Shown here: positions 27,327 to 35,385 of the stretch, one piece after another
Numbering within the stretch: the first letter of the stretch is position 1
Layout: each line of letters begins with the position of its first letter
Assembly: GCF_022647665.1 (NCBI RefSeq)
Contig: NZ_CP071872.1
Coordinates: 7,068,001 to 7,132,000, forward strand
Length of the DNA stretch: 64,000 bases
From: Streptomyces formicae
Lineage (GTDB): Bacteria > Actinomycetota > Actinomycetes > Streptomycetales > Streptomycetaceae
Direction of reading: 5' to 3'
Position numbers and translations under genes: made by a program
Notes under the pieces: model-generated
The model's input: only the letters and a program-made list of their open reading frames with translations
What the model was told of the DNA's origin: nothing
Database searches by the model: none

Positions 27327-28064
27327 TCAGCCTTCGAGCGTGCGGGCCAGTGCCTCGGTCTGGAGCGCGGCGAGGTCCGCACAGCCGCCGGTGGCCAGGT
27401 CGAGCAGGGCGTTGAGCTCCTTGCGGTCGAAGGGCTCGGCCTCGGCAGTGCCCTGGACCTCGACGAAACGGCCGTCGCCGGTGCAGACGACGTTCATGTC
27501 GGTCTCGGCGCGCACGTCCTCCTCGTAGCAGAGGTCGAGGAGCGGCGTGCCGTCCACGATGCCGACGGAGACGGCGGCGACGGTGCCGGTCAGGGGCTGC
27601 TTGCCGGCCTTGACGAGCTTCTTGCCCTGCGCCCAGGCGACGGCGTCGGCGAGGGCGACGTACGCGCCGGTGATGGCTGCGGTGCGGGTGCCGCCGTCGG
27701 CCTGGAGGACGTCGCAGTCGAGGACGATGGTGTTCTCGCCGAGGGCCTTGTAGTCGATGACGGCGCGCAGGGAACGTCCGATGAGGCGGGAGATCTCGTG
27801 GGTCCGGCCGCCGATCTTGCCGCGTACGGACTCGCGGTCGCCGCGGGTGTTGGTCGACCGCGGGAGCATCGAGTACTCGGCGGTGACCCAGCCCTCACCG
27901 CTGCCTTTGCGCCAGCGCGGCACGCCTTCGGTGACGGAGGCGGTGCAGAAGACGCGGGTGTCGCCGAAGGAGATGAGGACGGAGCCCTCGGCGTGCTTGC
28001 TCCATCCGCGCTGGATGGTCACCGGGCGGAGCTGTTCGGGCGTGCGGCCGTCGATGCGAGACAT
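27327..28064 (-). CDS. rph: Ribonuclease PH
   Basis: 245 residues. Phosphorolytic 3'-5' trimming of tRNA. SRIDGRTPEQLRPVTIQRGW at the start, SVLISFGDTRVFCTASV, PRSTNTRGDRESVRGKIGGR, EISRLIGRSLRAVIDY and LDCDVLQADGGTRTAAITGA are all family hallmarks, including the arginines of the phosphate site. Ends with the usual helical tail. Confidence 0.97.
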   Translation of the reverse strand: MSRIDGRTPEQLRPVTIQRGWSKHAEGSVLISFGDTRVFCTASVTEGVPRWRKGSGEGWVTAEYSMLPRSTNTRGDRESVRGKIGGRTHEISRLIGRSLRAVIDYKALGENTIVLDCDVLQADGGTRTAAITGAYVALADAVAWAQGKKLVKAGKQPLTGTVAAVSVGIVDGTPLLDLCYEEDVRAETDMNVVCTGDGRFVEVQGTAEAEPFDRKELNALLDLATGGCADLAALQTEALARTLEG

Positions 28065-28090
28065 GGTGCTGAGCCTAGCCGTACGTGAGT

Positions 28091-28123
28091 GAGGGGCCTG
28101 ATCCAGTGTGGATCGGGCCCCTC
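28091..28123. terminator. Terminator after nagF
   Basis: GAGGGGCCTGATCC / GGATCGGGCCCCTC, 14-bp stem with one G-T pair and loop AGTGT, just downstream of the nagF stop on the minus strand. Confidence 0.85.
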
Positions 28124-28150
28124 GCTCCTGTGAACCGGCGGCTCACCCGC

Positions 28151-28384
28151 TCACATCATGTCTTCGATCTCCGCGGCGATCGGGTCGGCGTCGGTGCCGA
28201 TGACGACCTGGATCGCGGTGCCCATCTTGACGACGCCGTGGGCGCCGGCGGCCTTCAGCGCGGCCTCGTCGACCAGACTCGGGTCGTTGACCTCCGTACG
28301 CAGACGGGTGATGCAGCCCTCGACCTCTTCGATGTTGTCGAGTCCGCCGAGCCCGGCGACGATCTTCTCAGCCTTGCTGGCCAT
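28151..28384 (-). CDS. nagF: PTS GlcNAc/glucose-family EIIB subunit
   Basis: 77 residues, a free-standing EIIB domain. The phosphorylated cysteine is in EEVEGCITRLRTEV, the standard EIIB-glc motif. It passes phosphate from EIIA to sugar bound by EIIC. The separate B and C proteins match the Streptomyces N-acetylglucosamine system. Divergent from nagE1 with a dre operator between them. Confidence 0.95.
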   Translation of the reverse strand: MASKAEKIVAGLGGLDNIEEVEGCITRLRTEVNDPSLVDEAALKAAGAHGVVKMGTAIQVVIGTDADPIAAEIEDMM

Positions 28385-28590
28385 GTGTTTCTCCCTAAGT
28401 CTGTGGGGGCCGGGGTCCGGGGTCGCCCCCGGAGGGCACAGTCGGCCGGGGCCTCGGGCCACTGGTCTGTTTCGTCACGGTAACTCACGGTTGGCGCAAC
28501 TTCGCGAGCGAGTTGCGACCCCGTCCCGAATGATGACGATCACCGGTGCTCTGCCCGCGGTCGTCGACCGGGCAGCGCGAGCCTACCCCA

Positions 28591-28606
28591 ACTGGTCTAC
28601 ACCAGT
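28591..28606. promoter_or_regulatory. dre site (DasR operator) between nagF and nagE1
   Basis: ACTGGTCTACACCAGT: arms ACTGGT / ACCAGT are perfect, close to the DasR consensus ACTGGTCTAGACCACT. It lies 33 bases before nagE1. DasR is a GntR repressor released by glucosamine-6-phosphate. Confidence 0.92.
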
Positions 28607-28638
28607 GTGCCCGAGGAAGCCGACGGAGGACGACGCCG

Positions 28639-29916
28639 ATGACCGCCGAGAGCACGGCCGCACCAGCATCCCGGCCAGGGCGGAGCTGGTGGCGGGGCGG
28701 GCTCCTCCCCGGCCTCCAGAAGATCGGTCGCAGCCTCCAGCTCCCGGTGGCCGTCCTCCCGGCGGCCGGCCTGCTGGTCAGCCTCGGCACCCTCTTCGCG
28801 GGCACGCTCCACGGCGCCTTCTGGGAGAAGACGTCGAAGATCCTCATCCTGGGCGGCACCGGCATTCTCGACGGCAAGCTCGGGCTTCCCCTGCTGTTCT
28901 GCATCGGTGTCGCCATCGGCTTCGCGAAGAAGGCCGACGGCTCCACCGCGCTGGCGGCCGTCGCCGGCTTCCTCGTCTACCACAACGTGCTGAAGGCATT
29001 CCCGGTCGAGGGCTCGGTGACCGCGGCCACGCCCGAGGGCGTCCCGCAGAACCCCGGCGTGCTGGGCGGCATCCTGATCGGCCTGCTGACGGCCACGCTC
29101 TGGCAGCGCTACCACCGCACCAAACTCGTCGACTGGCTCGGCTTCTTCAACGGCCGCCGCCTCGTCCCGATCATCATGGCGTTCGTCTGCTTCGTCCTGG
29201 CCGTCGTCTTCGGGCTGTTGTGGCAGCCGGTGGGCGCGGCCCTGGAGTGGTTCTCCAAGCAGCTGATCGACCTCGGAGCGTGGGGCGCGGGCATCTTCGG
29301 CGTCGCCAACCGGCTGCTGATCCCCATCGGCATGCACCAGTTCCTGAACACCTTCTTCTGGTTCCAGGCCGGTTCGTACACCGACGCGGCGGGCACGACC
29401 GTCCAGGGCGACCTGACCCGCTTCCTCGCCGGCGACCCGTCCGCGGGCCAGTTCATGTCCGGCTTCTTCCCGATCATGATGTTCGGCCTGCCGGCCGCCG
29501 CCCTCGCGATGACCCACTGCGCCCGCCCCGAGCACCGCAAGCGGGTGGCGGGTCTGATGCTCTCGGTCGCGCTGACCTCCTTCGTCACCGGCGTGACCGA
29601 GCCGCTGGAGTTCTCCTTCATGTTCGCGGCGCCTCTCCTGTACGGGCTGCACGCGCTGCTCACCGGGGCCTCGATGGCGATCACCTGGGCGCTCGGGGTG
29701 CATGCCGGCTTCAGCTTCTCGGCCGGCGTGATCGACTACATCGTCCTCTGGCACCTGGACACGAAGCCCTGGCTGATCATCCCGATCGGGGCGTGCTTCG
29801 CGGTGGTCTACTACGTGCTCTTCCGGATCCTGATCACGGTCTTCGACATCCCGACGCCCGGGCGGGAGCCGGAGGAGCTGGAGGAGGAGCTGGAGAAGGA
29901 CGCGACGAAGCCGTAA
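28639..29916 (+). CDS. nagE1: PTS GlcNAc-family EIIC permease (NagE1)
   Basis: 425 residues, about ten membrane segments, no fused EIIB or EIIA. Typical EIIC-glc/nag stretches: QKIGRSLQLPVAVLPAAGLL, LLFCIGVAIGFAKKADGSTA, NGRRLVPIIMAF, GMHQFLNTFFWFQ and SFVTGVTEPLEFSFMF. ATG 28639 has GGAGGA upstream. Paralogue of the next gene; in S. coelicolor the second copy is the main GlcNAc transporter. Confidence 0.95.
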   Translation: MTAESTAAPASRPGRSWWRGGLLPGLQKIGRSLQLPVAVLPAAGLLVSLGTLFAGTLHGAFWEKTSKILILGGTGILDGKLGLPLLFCIGVAIGFAKKADGSTALAAVAGFLVYHNVLKAFPVEGSVTAATPEGVPQNPGVLGGILIGLLTATLWQRYHRTKLVDWLGFFNGRRLVPIIMAFVCFVLAVVFGLLWQPVGAALEWFSKQLIDLGAWGAGIFGVANRLLIPIGMHQFLNTFFWFQAGSYTDAAGTTVQGDLTRFLAGDPSAGQFMSGFFPIMMFGLPAAALAMTHCARPEHRKRVAGLMLSVALTSFVTGVTEPLEFSFMFAAPLLYGLHALLTGASMAITWALGVHAGFSFSAGVIDYIVLWHLDTKPWLIIPIGACFAVVYYVLFRILITVFDIPTPGREPEELEEELEKDATKP

Positions 29917-30010
29917 GCGGGGCGGCACCCACGCCGTTTGCGGCCCATTGCGAGGTATGGCCCAGGCCACAGAAGACGCAGGTTCCTTATCCCAGCCTCA
30001 CCGTGCTACA

Positions 30011-30058
30011 ACAGGTCTACACCTCTCAATGGTGTAGACCACGCGGTCCAGACCACCG
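30011..30058. promoter_or_regulatory. Cluster of dre sites upstream of nagE2
   Basis: ACAGGTCTACACCTCT (30011-30026) and AATGGTGTAGACCACG (30028-30043) are two good DasR boxes on opposite orientations. A third, GCGGTCCAGACCACCG (about 30043-30058), also keeps GGTC-AGACCAC. All lie within 120 bases of the nagE2 start. Confidence 0.85.
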
Positions 30059-30130
30059 CGTTTCCCCTGAGACGCCGCCGTCCCCCTCTTCCCCTGGTCC
30101 TGGGCGGCGCCTTGCCCAATGGAGGAAGTT

Positions 30131-31405
30131 GTGACCACGGCTAGCGCCGCGACGGCGCCCCCCGCCAAGAAGTGGGGCTCCGGCCTGTTCCAGGGCCTGC
30201 AGAAGGTCGGCCGAAGCCTTCAGCTGCCCATCGCCGTGCTGCCGGCCGCGGGTATCCTGCTGCGCCTCGGCCAGCCGGACGTGTTCGGCGCCGACGGCCT
30301 CGGCTGGGACAAGGTCGCCTCGGTGTTCGCCACCGCCGGTGACGCCGTCTTCGCCAACCTGCCGCTGCTCTTCTGCATAGGCGTCGCCATCGGCTTCGCC
30401 AAGAAGTCGGACGGCTCGACCGCTCTCGCCGCGCTCGTCGGCTTCCTGGTCTACAAGAACGTCCTCACCGCTTTCCCGGTCACCGAGGCCGTGGTCAACA
30501 CCACCGCGAACAAGGGTGTCGACGTCGCCGCGACGTACAACAACCCGGGCGTCCTCGGCGGCATCGTCATGGGTCTGCTCTCCGCGGTCCTGTGGCAGAA
30601 GTACCACCGCACCAAGTTGGTGGACTGGCTCGGCTTCTTCAACGGCCGCCGGCTCGTCCCGATCATCATGGCCTTCGTCGGTGTGATCGTGGGCGTCTTC
30701 TTCGGCCTGGTCTGGGAGCCGATCGGTGAGGTGATCTCCAACTTCGGCGAATGGATGACCGGTCTCGGCTCCATCGGCGCCGGGCTCTTCGGCCTCATCA
30801 ACCGCGCGCTGATCCCGATCGGCATGCACCAGTTCGTGAACACCGTCGCCTGGTTCCAGATCGGTGACTTCACCAACGCGGCCGGCGACATCGTCCACGG
30901 CGACCTCCACCGCTTCTTCGCCGGTGACCCGGAGGCCGGTCTGTTCATGACGGGCTTCTTCCCGATCATGATGTTCGGTCTCCCCGCGGCCGCGCTCGCC
31001 ATCGCGCACACGGCCCGCCCGGAGCGCCGCAAGGCCGTCACCGGCATGATGGTCTCCCTCGCGCTCACCTCGTTCGTCACCGGTGTGACCGAGCCGATCG
31101 AGTTCTCGTTCATGTTCATCGCGCCGCTGCTGTACGCGATCCACGCCGTCCTGACCGCCCTCTCCATGGCCGTCACCTGGGCGCTCGGGGTCCACGCGGG
31201 CTTCACGTTCTCCGCCGGTCTGATCGACCTCGGCCTGGGCTGGAACAAGGCGACGAGTCCCTGGATGATCATCCCGATCGGTCTGGTGTTCGCGGTGATC
31301 TACTACGCGGTCTTCCGCTTCGCGATCGTCAAGTTCAATCTGCCGACGCCGGGCCGTGAGTCCGACGAGGAGCTGGCCGAGCTGGAGAAGGCCGAAGCCA
31401 AGTAG
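30131..31405 (+). CDS. nagE2: PTS N-acetylglucosamine EIIC permease (NagE2)
   Basis: 424 residues, closely related to NagE1 (QKVGRSLQLPIAVLPAAGIL, LFCIGVAIGFAKKSDGSTAL, IPIGMHQFVNTVAWFQ, SFVTGVTEPIEFSFMF). GTG 30131 is favoured for GGAGGA just upstream; an ATG at 30119 overlaps that site. Uptake and phosphorylation of GlcNAc with NagF and the general PTS proteins feeds the DasR signal that links chitin breakdown to development and antibiotics. Confidence 0.95.
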   Translation: MTTASAATAPPAKKWGSGLFQGLQKVGRSLQLPIAVLPAAGILLRLGQPDVFGADGLGWDKVASVFATAGDAVFANLPLLFCIGVAIGFAKKSDGSTALAALVGFLVYKNVLTAFPVTEAVVNTTANKGVDVAATYNNPGVLGGIVMGLLSAVLWQKYHRTKLVDWLGFFNGRRLVPIIMAFVGVIVGVFFGLVWEPIGEVISNFGEWMTGLGSIGAGLFGLINRALIPIGMHQFVNTVAWFQIGDFTNAAGDIVHGDLHRFFAGDPEAGLFMTGFFPIMMFGLPAAALAIAHTARPERRKAVTGMMVSLALTSFVTGVTEPIEFSFMFIAPLLYAIHAVLTALSMAVTWALGVHAGFTFSAGLIDLGLGWNKATSPWMIIPIGLVFAVIYYAVFRFAIVKFNLPTPGRESDEELAELEKAEAK

Positions 31406-31422
31406 CAGACGCAGCAGTCACG

Positions 31423-31466
31423 GCGAAGCTCCCTTCCGGTACCCGGGTACCGGAAGGGAGCTTCGC
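31423..31466. terminator. Perfect 44-bp palindrome terminator
   Basis: 22-bp arm beginning GCGAAGCTCCCTTCCGGTAC, repeated inverted with no spacer. It sits between convergent nagE2 and the stress-protein gene, touching the latter's stop codon. Confidence 0.9.
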
Positions 31467-31883
31467 TCATTCGTCGGCCGGTACGCACAGCACCGGCACG
31501 CTCGACAGGTGCAGCAGCTTGTGCGGGGTCGAGCCGAGCAGCGCGCCGCGCAGGGGGCTCTCGCCGTAGGTGCCGACGATGATGACCCGGGCGTCGTGGC
31601 GGTCGGCCGCCTGGAGCAGGGCATCGGCCGGTTTCGCGTCGATGATCTCGACGGTGGTCGGTACGCCCGCGTCGTCGGCCGCCTCGACCGCGTGGGTGAG
31701 CGCGGTACGGCCGGCCTGGCGGATGGCATCCGCGTGGGTGCGGTACTCCTCGCCCAGCGCTCCCGGGGGCGCGGCCCCGTAGACGAGGACGAGCCCTTCG
31801 CCGAACGCCGCCGATACCTCGATCGCGACCCGCAGCGCGCGTACGGAGCCGGGTGACTCGTCGTATCCCAGGACGACCGCCAT
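31467..31883 (-). CDS. Universal stress protein (UspA family)
   Basis: 138 residues. Single Usp domain: MAVVLGYDESPGSVRALRVA, then VGTYGESPLRGALLGSTPHK with LLHLSSVPVLCVPA. G-2x-G-9x-G(S/T) ATP motif is present (GTYGESPLRGALLGS). ATG 31883 follows GGGAGC. Its start is one base beyond the permease stop, so the two are coupled. Confidence 0.92.
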   Translation of the reverse strand: MAVVLGYDESPGSVRALRVAIEVSAAFGEGLVLVYGAAPPGALGEEYRTHADAIRQAGRTALTHAVEAADDAGVPTTVEIIDAKPADALLQAADRHDARVIIVGTYGESPLRGALLGSTPHKLLHLSSVPVLCVPADE

Positions 31884-31884
31884 C

Positions 31885-33438
31885 TCAGAGCTCCCGGCTG
31901 CCGTGCGCGACACGGCCGTGGACGAGGTCGGGATCGGCCACGCTCGGCCGCTCGCGCCAGAACGCACCGGTCGTCAGGCGGCGCCCGACCATGATGAGCA
32001 GCCCCACGATCACGATGAAGATGCCGATGACGAGCGGCGGGCCGAGCCCGAGCCAGGAGACGCCGCTGTAGGAATGGGCGGGGTCGGACATGCCGATCAC
32101 CGACTCCGCGAGCAGCCACAGCAGCAGCCCGGCGCCGACCACCGGGCCCACACCGATGAGGACGAAGTTGCGGACGCTCTCGGTGAGATGGCGGCGGTAG
32201 TAGACGGCGCAGGCGATGCCGGTGAGCGCGTAGTAGAAGGCGATGAGCAGCGACAGCGCGGTGAGCGAGTCCAGGAGGGCGTTCTCGCTGATCCGGCTGA
32301 CGACGAGGTACCAGACGATGGCGACGACGGCGACGGTCCAGGTGCTCACGTGGGGCGTGCGGAAGCGCGGGTGGATACGGGCGAAGACGGCCGGCAGCGC
32401 GCCGCGCCGGGCCATCGACAGCCCGGTGCGCGAGGACGGGATGATCGTCGTCTGCGTGGAGGCGAGCGCGGAGGTCGAGACCGCGAACAGGACGAGCCAG
32501 TCCCAGCCGCCCAGTACCTGGCCGGCGAGGAGGGCGAAGATGAACTCCTCCTCGCCGGCGTTCTCGGCGAGGTAGGCCGGCCCGGCGAAGGCGACGACCG
32601 CGATGCCGACCGACAGATACGTCCCGAGCAGGATGATCGTCGACCAGATGCCGGCCCGTCCGGGGGCGCTGGCGGAGTTCTTGACCTCTTCGGTGAGGTT
32701 GACGGCCGACTCCCAGCCCCAGTACATGAAGACGCCCAGCAGCAGACCGCCGGTCAGCGCGGCGCCTCCGGCGCCGAACGGGTTCAGCCAGCCGATCTCC
32801 GGTTCGACGGCGCCGAGCGTGCTCGTACCGGAGTAGACGCGGTAGAGCGCGACGACGGCGAAGGCGAGCAGCGAGGCGACCTGGGCGAGGATGAGCGCGT
32901 TCTGGACGTGGGCGGACGCCTCGGTACCGACGACGCAGACGGCCGTCATCACGAGGATGAGGAGCACGGCGAGCAGTTGGCGTACGACGTGGTTCTGGGC
33001 CCAGCTGTCCAGGCCGACCGTGAGCAGTCCGAAGCCGACGGCCACATCGGCGAGCGAGCCGACCACGAGCACGCCGGTCATCATGATCGCCCAGCCGCCG
33101 ATCCAGCCGGCCCAGGGGCCCATGGCCCGGGTGACCCACGAGAAGGTCGTGCCGCAGTCCTGGTCGACGCGGTTGAGGTAGAAGAAGGCCGACGCGATCA
33201 GCAGCATCGGCACGAAGGAGGCGAGCACCACGCCGGGTGCGTAGATGCCGACGAGGGCCACGACGGGGCCGACGACCGCGGCGAGCGAGTACGCGGGCGA
33301 GGTGGAGTTGATGCCGATGACGAGCGCGTCGAGGAAGCCGATCGCGTTGTGCCTCAGCTCCCCCGGCCCCTCACCCGTGTGCGCGCTGGGCGGCGGTGGG
33401 GGCGGCGACGGAAGGGTGTCCGTGACGTCATCGGCCAT
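31885..33438 (-). CDS. APC-family amino-acid permease
   Basis: 517 residues, about twelve membrane helices. Family marks: HNAIGFLDALVIGINSTSPA at the first helix, DQDCGTTFSWVTRAMGPWAG, MYWGWESAVNLTEEVKNS and STQTTIIPSSRTGLSMARRG. The Pro-rich N-terminus is cytoplasmic. Substrate not predictable (amine or amino acid). Cotranscribed with the stress protein downstream. Confidence 0.9.
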   Translation of the reverse strand: MADDVTDTLPSPPPPPPSAHTGEGPGELRHNAIGFLDALVIGINSTSPAYSLAAVVGPVVALVGIYAPGVVLASFVPMLLIASAFFYLNRVDQDCGTTFSWVTRAMGPWAGWIGGWAIMMTGVLVVGSLADVAVGFGLLTVGLDSWAQNHVVRQLLAVLLILVMTAVCVVGTEASAHVQNALILAQVASLLAFAVVALYRVYSGTSTLGAVEPEIGWLNPFGAGGAALTGGLLLGVFMYWGWESAVNLTEEVKNSASAPGRAGIWSTIILLGTYLSVGIAVVAFAGPAYLAENAGEEEFIFALLAGQVLGGWDWLVLFAVSTSALASTQTTIIPSSRTGLSMARRGALPAVFARIHPRFRTPHVSTWTVAVVAIVWYLVVSRISENALLDSLTALSLLIAFYYALTGIACAVYYRRHLTESVRNFVLIGVGPVVGAGLLLWLLAESVIGMSDPAHSYSGVSWLGLGPPLVIGIFIVIVGLLIMVGRRLTTGAFWRERPSVADPDLVHGRVAHGSREL

Positions 33439-33567
33439 GATGCCTCGCAGTCCGCAGACCAGAGCAATATGTCAGCCTTTGTCGGCTCTACGTCACTTTA
33501 GCGAGGATGATCGCCACCGGCCCGCGCGGCGCTCGGCCCCGAGCGGACCTGGATCCCGCAGATCCTG

Positions 33568-33610
33568 GGGCCTGTCGTTCGGCCAGGCCGGTCGTTCGGA
33601 ACAGGCCCTA
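33568..33610. repeat. Short inverted repeat ending in a stop codon
   Basis: GGGCCTGTCGTTCGG ... CGTTCGGAACAGGCCCTA. The arms GGGCCTGT / ACAGGCCC are inverted and TCGTTCGG occurs twice. The terminal CTA is the TAG stop of the metallo-hydrolase gene on the minus strand. The same TAGGGCCTGT end occurs at 42741. Confidence 0.65.
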
Positions 33611-34360
33611 GACCTCGTAGACCGCGCCCGGGACCGCCAGCTCGGCCGGCCCGTCGTAGACAGCGCGGGCGTCCGCCAGGTTCCGCTCGGCGTCGGTCCA
33701 CGGCGGAATGTGCGTCAGCAGCAGCCGGCGCACCCCGGCGCGCGCGGCGTGGGCGCCGGCCTCGCGGCCGTTGAGGTGGAGGCCCGGGATGTCCTCCTTG
33801 CCGTGCGTGAACGCCGCTTCGCAGAGAAAGAGGTCGGTGCCGTCGGCGAGATCGACGAGGGGGTCGCAGACGCCCGTGTCACCGGAGTACGTGAGCGACC
33901 TGCCGCCGTGCTCGACGCGGATGCCGAAGGTGTCGACGGGGTGTGCGACCTTCTCCGTTCGGACGAGGAAGGGGCCGATCTCGAAGACACCCGGCTTGAG
34001 GGTGTGGAAGTCGAAGACCTCGCTCATCGATTTGTCGGAGGGCGTGTCCGCGTAGGCGGTGGTGAGCCGCTGCTCCGCGCCCTCCGGCGCGTACACCGGG
34101 ATGGTGCCGCAGCGGCCGCCGTCGTGGCGGTAGTAGCGGGCGACGAAGTACCCGCACATGTCGATGCAGTGGTCCGCATGCAGATGACTGAGGAAGATGG
34201 CGTCGAGGTCGTACAGACCGATGTGGCGCTGCAGCTCGCCGAGGGCGCCGTTGCCCATGTCGAGAAGCAGCCGGAAGCCGTCGGCCTCGACGAGGTAGCT
34301 CGAGCAGGCCGAATCCGCGGACGGGAACGACCCCGAGCAGCCGACGACGGTGAGCTTCAT
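33608..34360 (-). CDS. MBL-fold metallo-hydrolase
   Basis: 250 residues. The metallo-beta-lactamase fold is shown by LSHLHADHCIDMCG (HxHxDH), a Gly-rich first strand KLTVVGCSGSFPSADSA, then YSGDTG and LLLTHIPPW. This resembles the RNase Z/ElaC-like or cyclic-phosphodiesterase group. The substrate is unknown. ATG 34360 has GGAGGTTCC-like sequence upstream. Confidence 0.88.
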   Translation of the reverse strand: MKLTVVGCSGSFPSADSACSSYLVEADGFRLLLDMGNGALGELQRHIGLYDLDAIFLSHLHADHCIDMCGYFVARYYRHDGGRCGTIPVYAPEGAEQRLTTAYADTPSDKSMSEVFDFHTLKPGVFEIGPFLVRTEKVAHPVDTFGIRVEHGGRSLTYSGDTGVCDPLVDLADGTDLFLCEAAFTHGKEDIPGLHLNGREAGAHAARAGVRRLLLTHIPPWTDAERNLADARAVYDGPAELAVPGAVYEV

Positions 34361-34604
34361 GGAGCTGGAACCTCCGTGGACGTGGACGGTCGTCCGTGGA
34401 CGGGGCCGGACCGGGGCAGGGCGCGCTGGGGAGCTCGTGCGGTTTGTCGAGCGTAAGGCGCGAAAGGGTCGCGCGCTCCTTTGCGGCGGTCCGTTGTGGG
34501 GGAACTCACCTGCTCCGTCACTGGATAGGACGAGGTGCGCGGGGTGTTGGGCGAAAGACGTACGGGATAGGCATGGCTGGAGGGGCGCCGGTACCGTCTG
34601 GGGT
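34361..34604. promoter_or_regulatory. Divergent intergenic region
   Basis: 244 bp between the metallo-hydrolase and MazF-like genes. It contains inverted copies of GTCCGTGGACG near 34390-34402 and no conserved gene. Promoters are assumed here but no clear motif was found. Confidence 0.3.
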
Positions 34605-35075
34605 ATGGACACGTCGTGGTGGCTCGCGCTCGGCGCGGTGGTGGTGATCGCGCTGGTGGCAGCGGTGGGGAAGGTACGTCCGCCGGGGCGGCGCGAGCGT
34701 GGGCGCGGCCGTGGGCCGGCGGCTCCGCCGAGGCGTCCGCCGGCGCATCCGGGCGGGCCGGAGCGGCGGCCGCAGCCGGGCGAGATCTGGTGGGCGGACG
34801 TTCCGTACGAGGACGGGCCCGGCTCCAAGGACCGGCCGTGCCTGGTCCTCCAGGTGCGCGGGGGCGCGGCCCGCGTCGCCAAGATCACCAGCAAGTACCA
34901 CGACGAGCGCCCCGGGGTGATCGCGCTGCCGCCGGGGGCGGTGGGCGATGCGCACGGGCGGCCGAGCTTCCTGGAGACGGACGAGCTGCGGGAGGTGCGG
35001 GTGCGCGACTTCCGGCGGCGGGTCGGGGTGGTGGATCCGCTGCTGTGGGACCAGGTGCGGCATCTGTCGCCCTAG
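34605..35075 (+). CDS. Membrane-anchored PemK/MazF-family protein, no antitoxin
   Basis: 156 residues. Unusually it starts with one membrane helix (WWLALGAVVVIALVAAVG) and an Arg/Pro-rich linker. Then comes a PemK/MazF barrel: PGEIWWADVPYEDGPGSKDR PCLVL (the GEIW and DRPCLVL segments), ITSKYHDER and LRQEVRVRDFRRR-like (ELREVRVRDFRRRVGVVD). MazF relatives cut RNA. No antitoxin gene is next to it, so toxicity is doubtful and the anchor suggests another role. Its TAG stop is the first three bases of the MITE. Confidence 0.8.
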   Translation: MDTSWWLALGAVVVIALVAAVGKVRPPGRRERGRGRGPAAPPRRPPAHPGGPERRPQPGEIWWADVPYEDGPGSKDRPCLVLQVRGGAARVAKITSKYHDERPGVIALPPGAVGDAHGRPSFLETDELREVRVRDFRRRVGVVDPLLWDQVRHLSP

Positions 35076-35325
35076 GGGGTGTCCGGTGGATCAGGCTGGA
35101 TCAGCGAGCGCCCGCCGCGCAGCGGCTGATGTCACTGATGTGGCTTCGGATCCAAGGCGGAGGAGGGAGACAACGCGGTGGGGGCACCTCCCGTGCCCGG
35201 AGGGCTACGGGGGAGTTGCCGACCGACGACCGGGGGCACCTCCCGGGCCCCCAGGGCCCAGGGGGAGCAGGAGACGGAGTCGCATGACGCCGCGAGCCCA
35301 GCAAGATCCACCGGACACCCCCTAA
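35073..35325. mobile_element. MITE with 20-bp perfect terminal inverted repeats
   Basis: TAGGGGGTGTCCGGTGGATC (35073-35092) and its exact complement GATCCACCGGACACCCCCTA (35306-35325) bound 253 bp with no coding capacity. The outermost TA at both ends fits the TA target duplication of IS630/Tc1-type elements. The interior has further hairpins (GGGGGCACCTCCCG repeated around 35182 and 35233). A non-autonomous element mobilised by a transposase elsewhere is inferred. Confidence 0.88.
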
Positions 35326-35338
35326 GCCTCGCGGCGGC

Positions 35339-35370
35339 CCGGGGCACCGCCCGCCGGCGGCGCCCCGGGT
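35339..35370. terminator. Terminator after cysM
   Basis: CCCGGGGC / GCCCCGGG enclosing GCCGGCGG-type secondary pairing, 16 bases past the cysM stop on the minus strand. Confidence 0.7.
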
Positions 35371-35385
35371 CCCCGGTTCCGGGCG

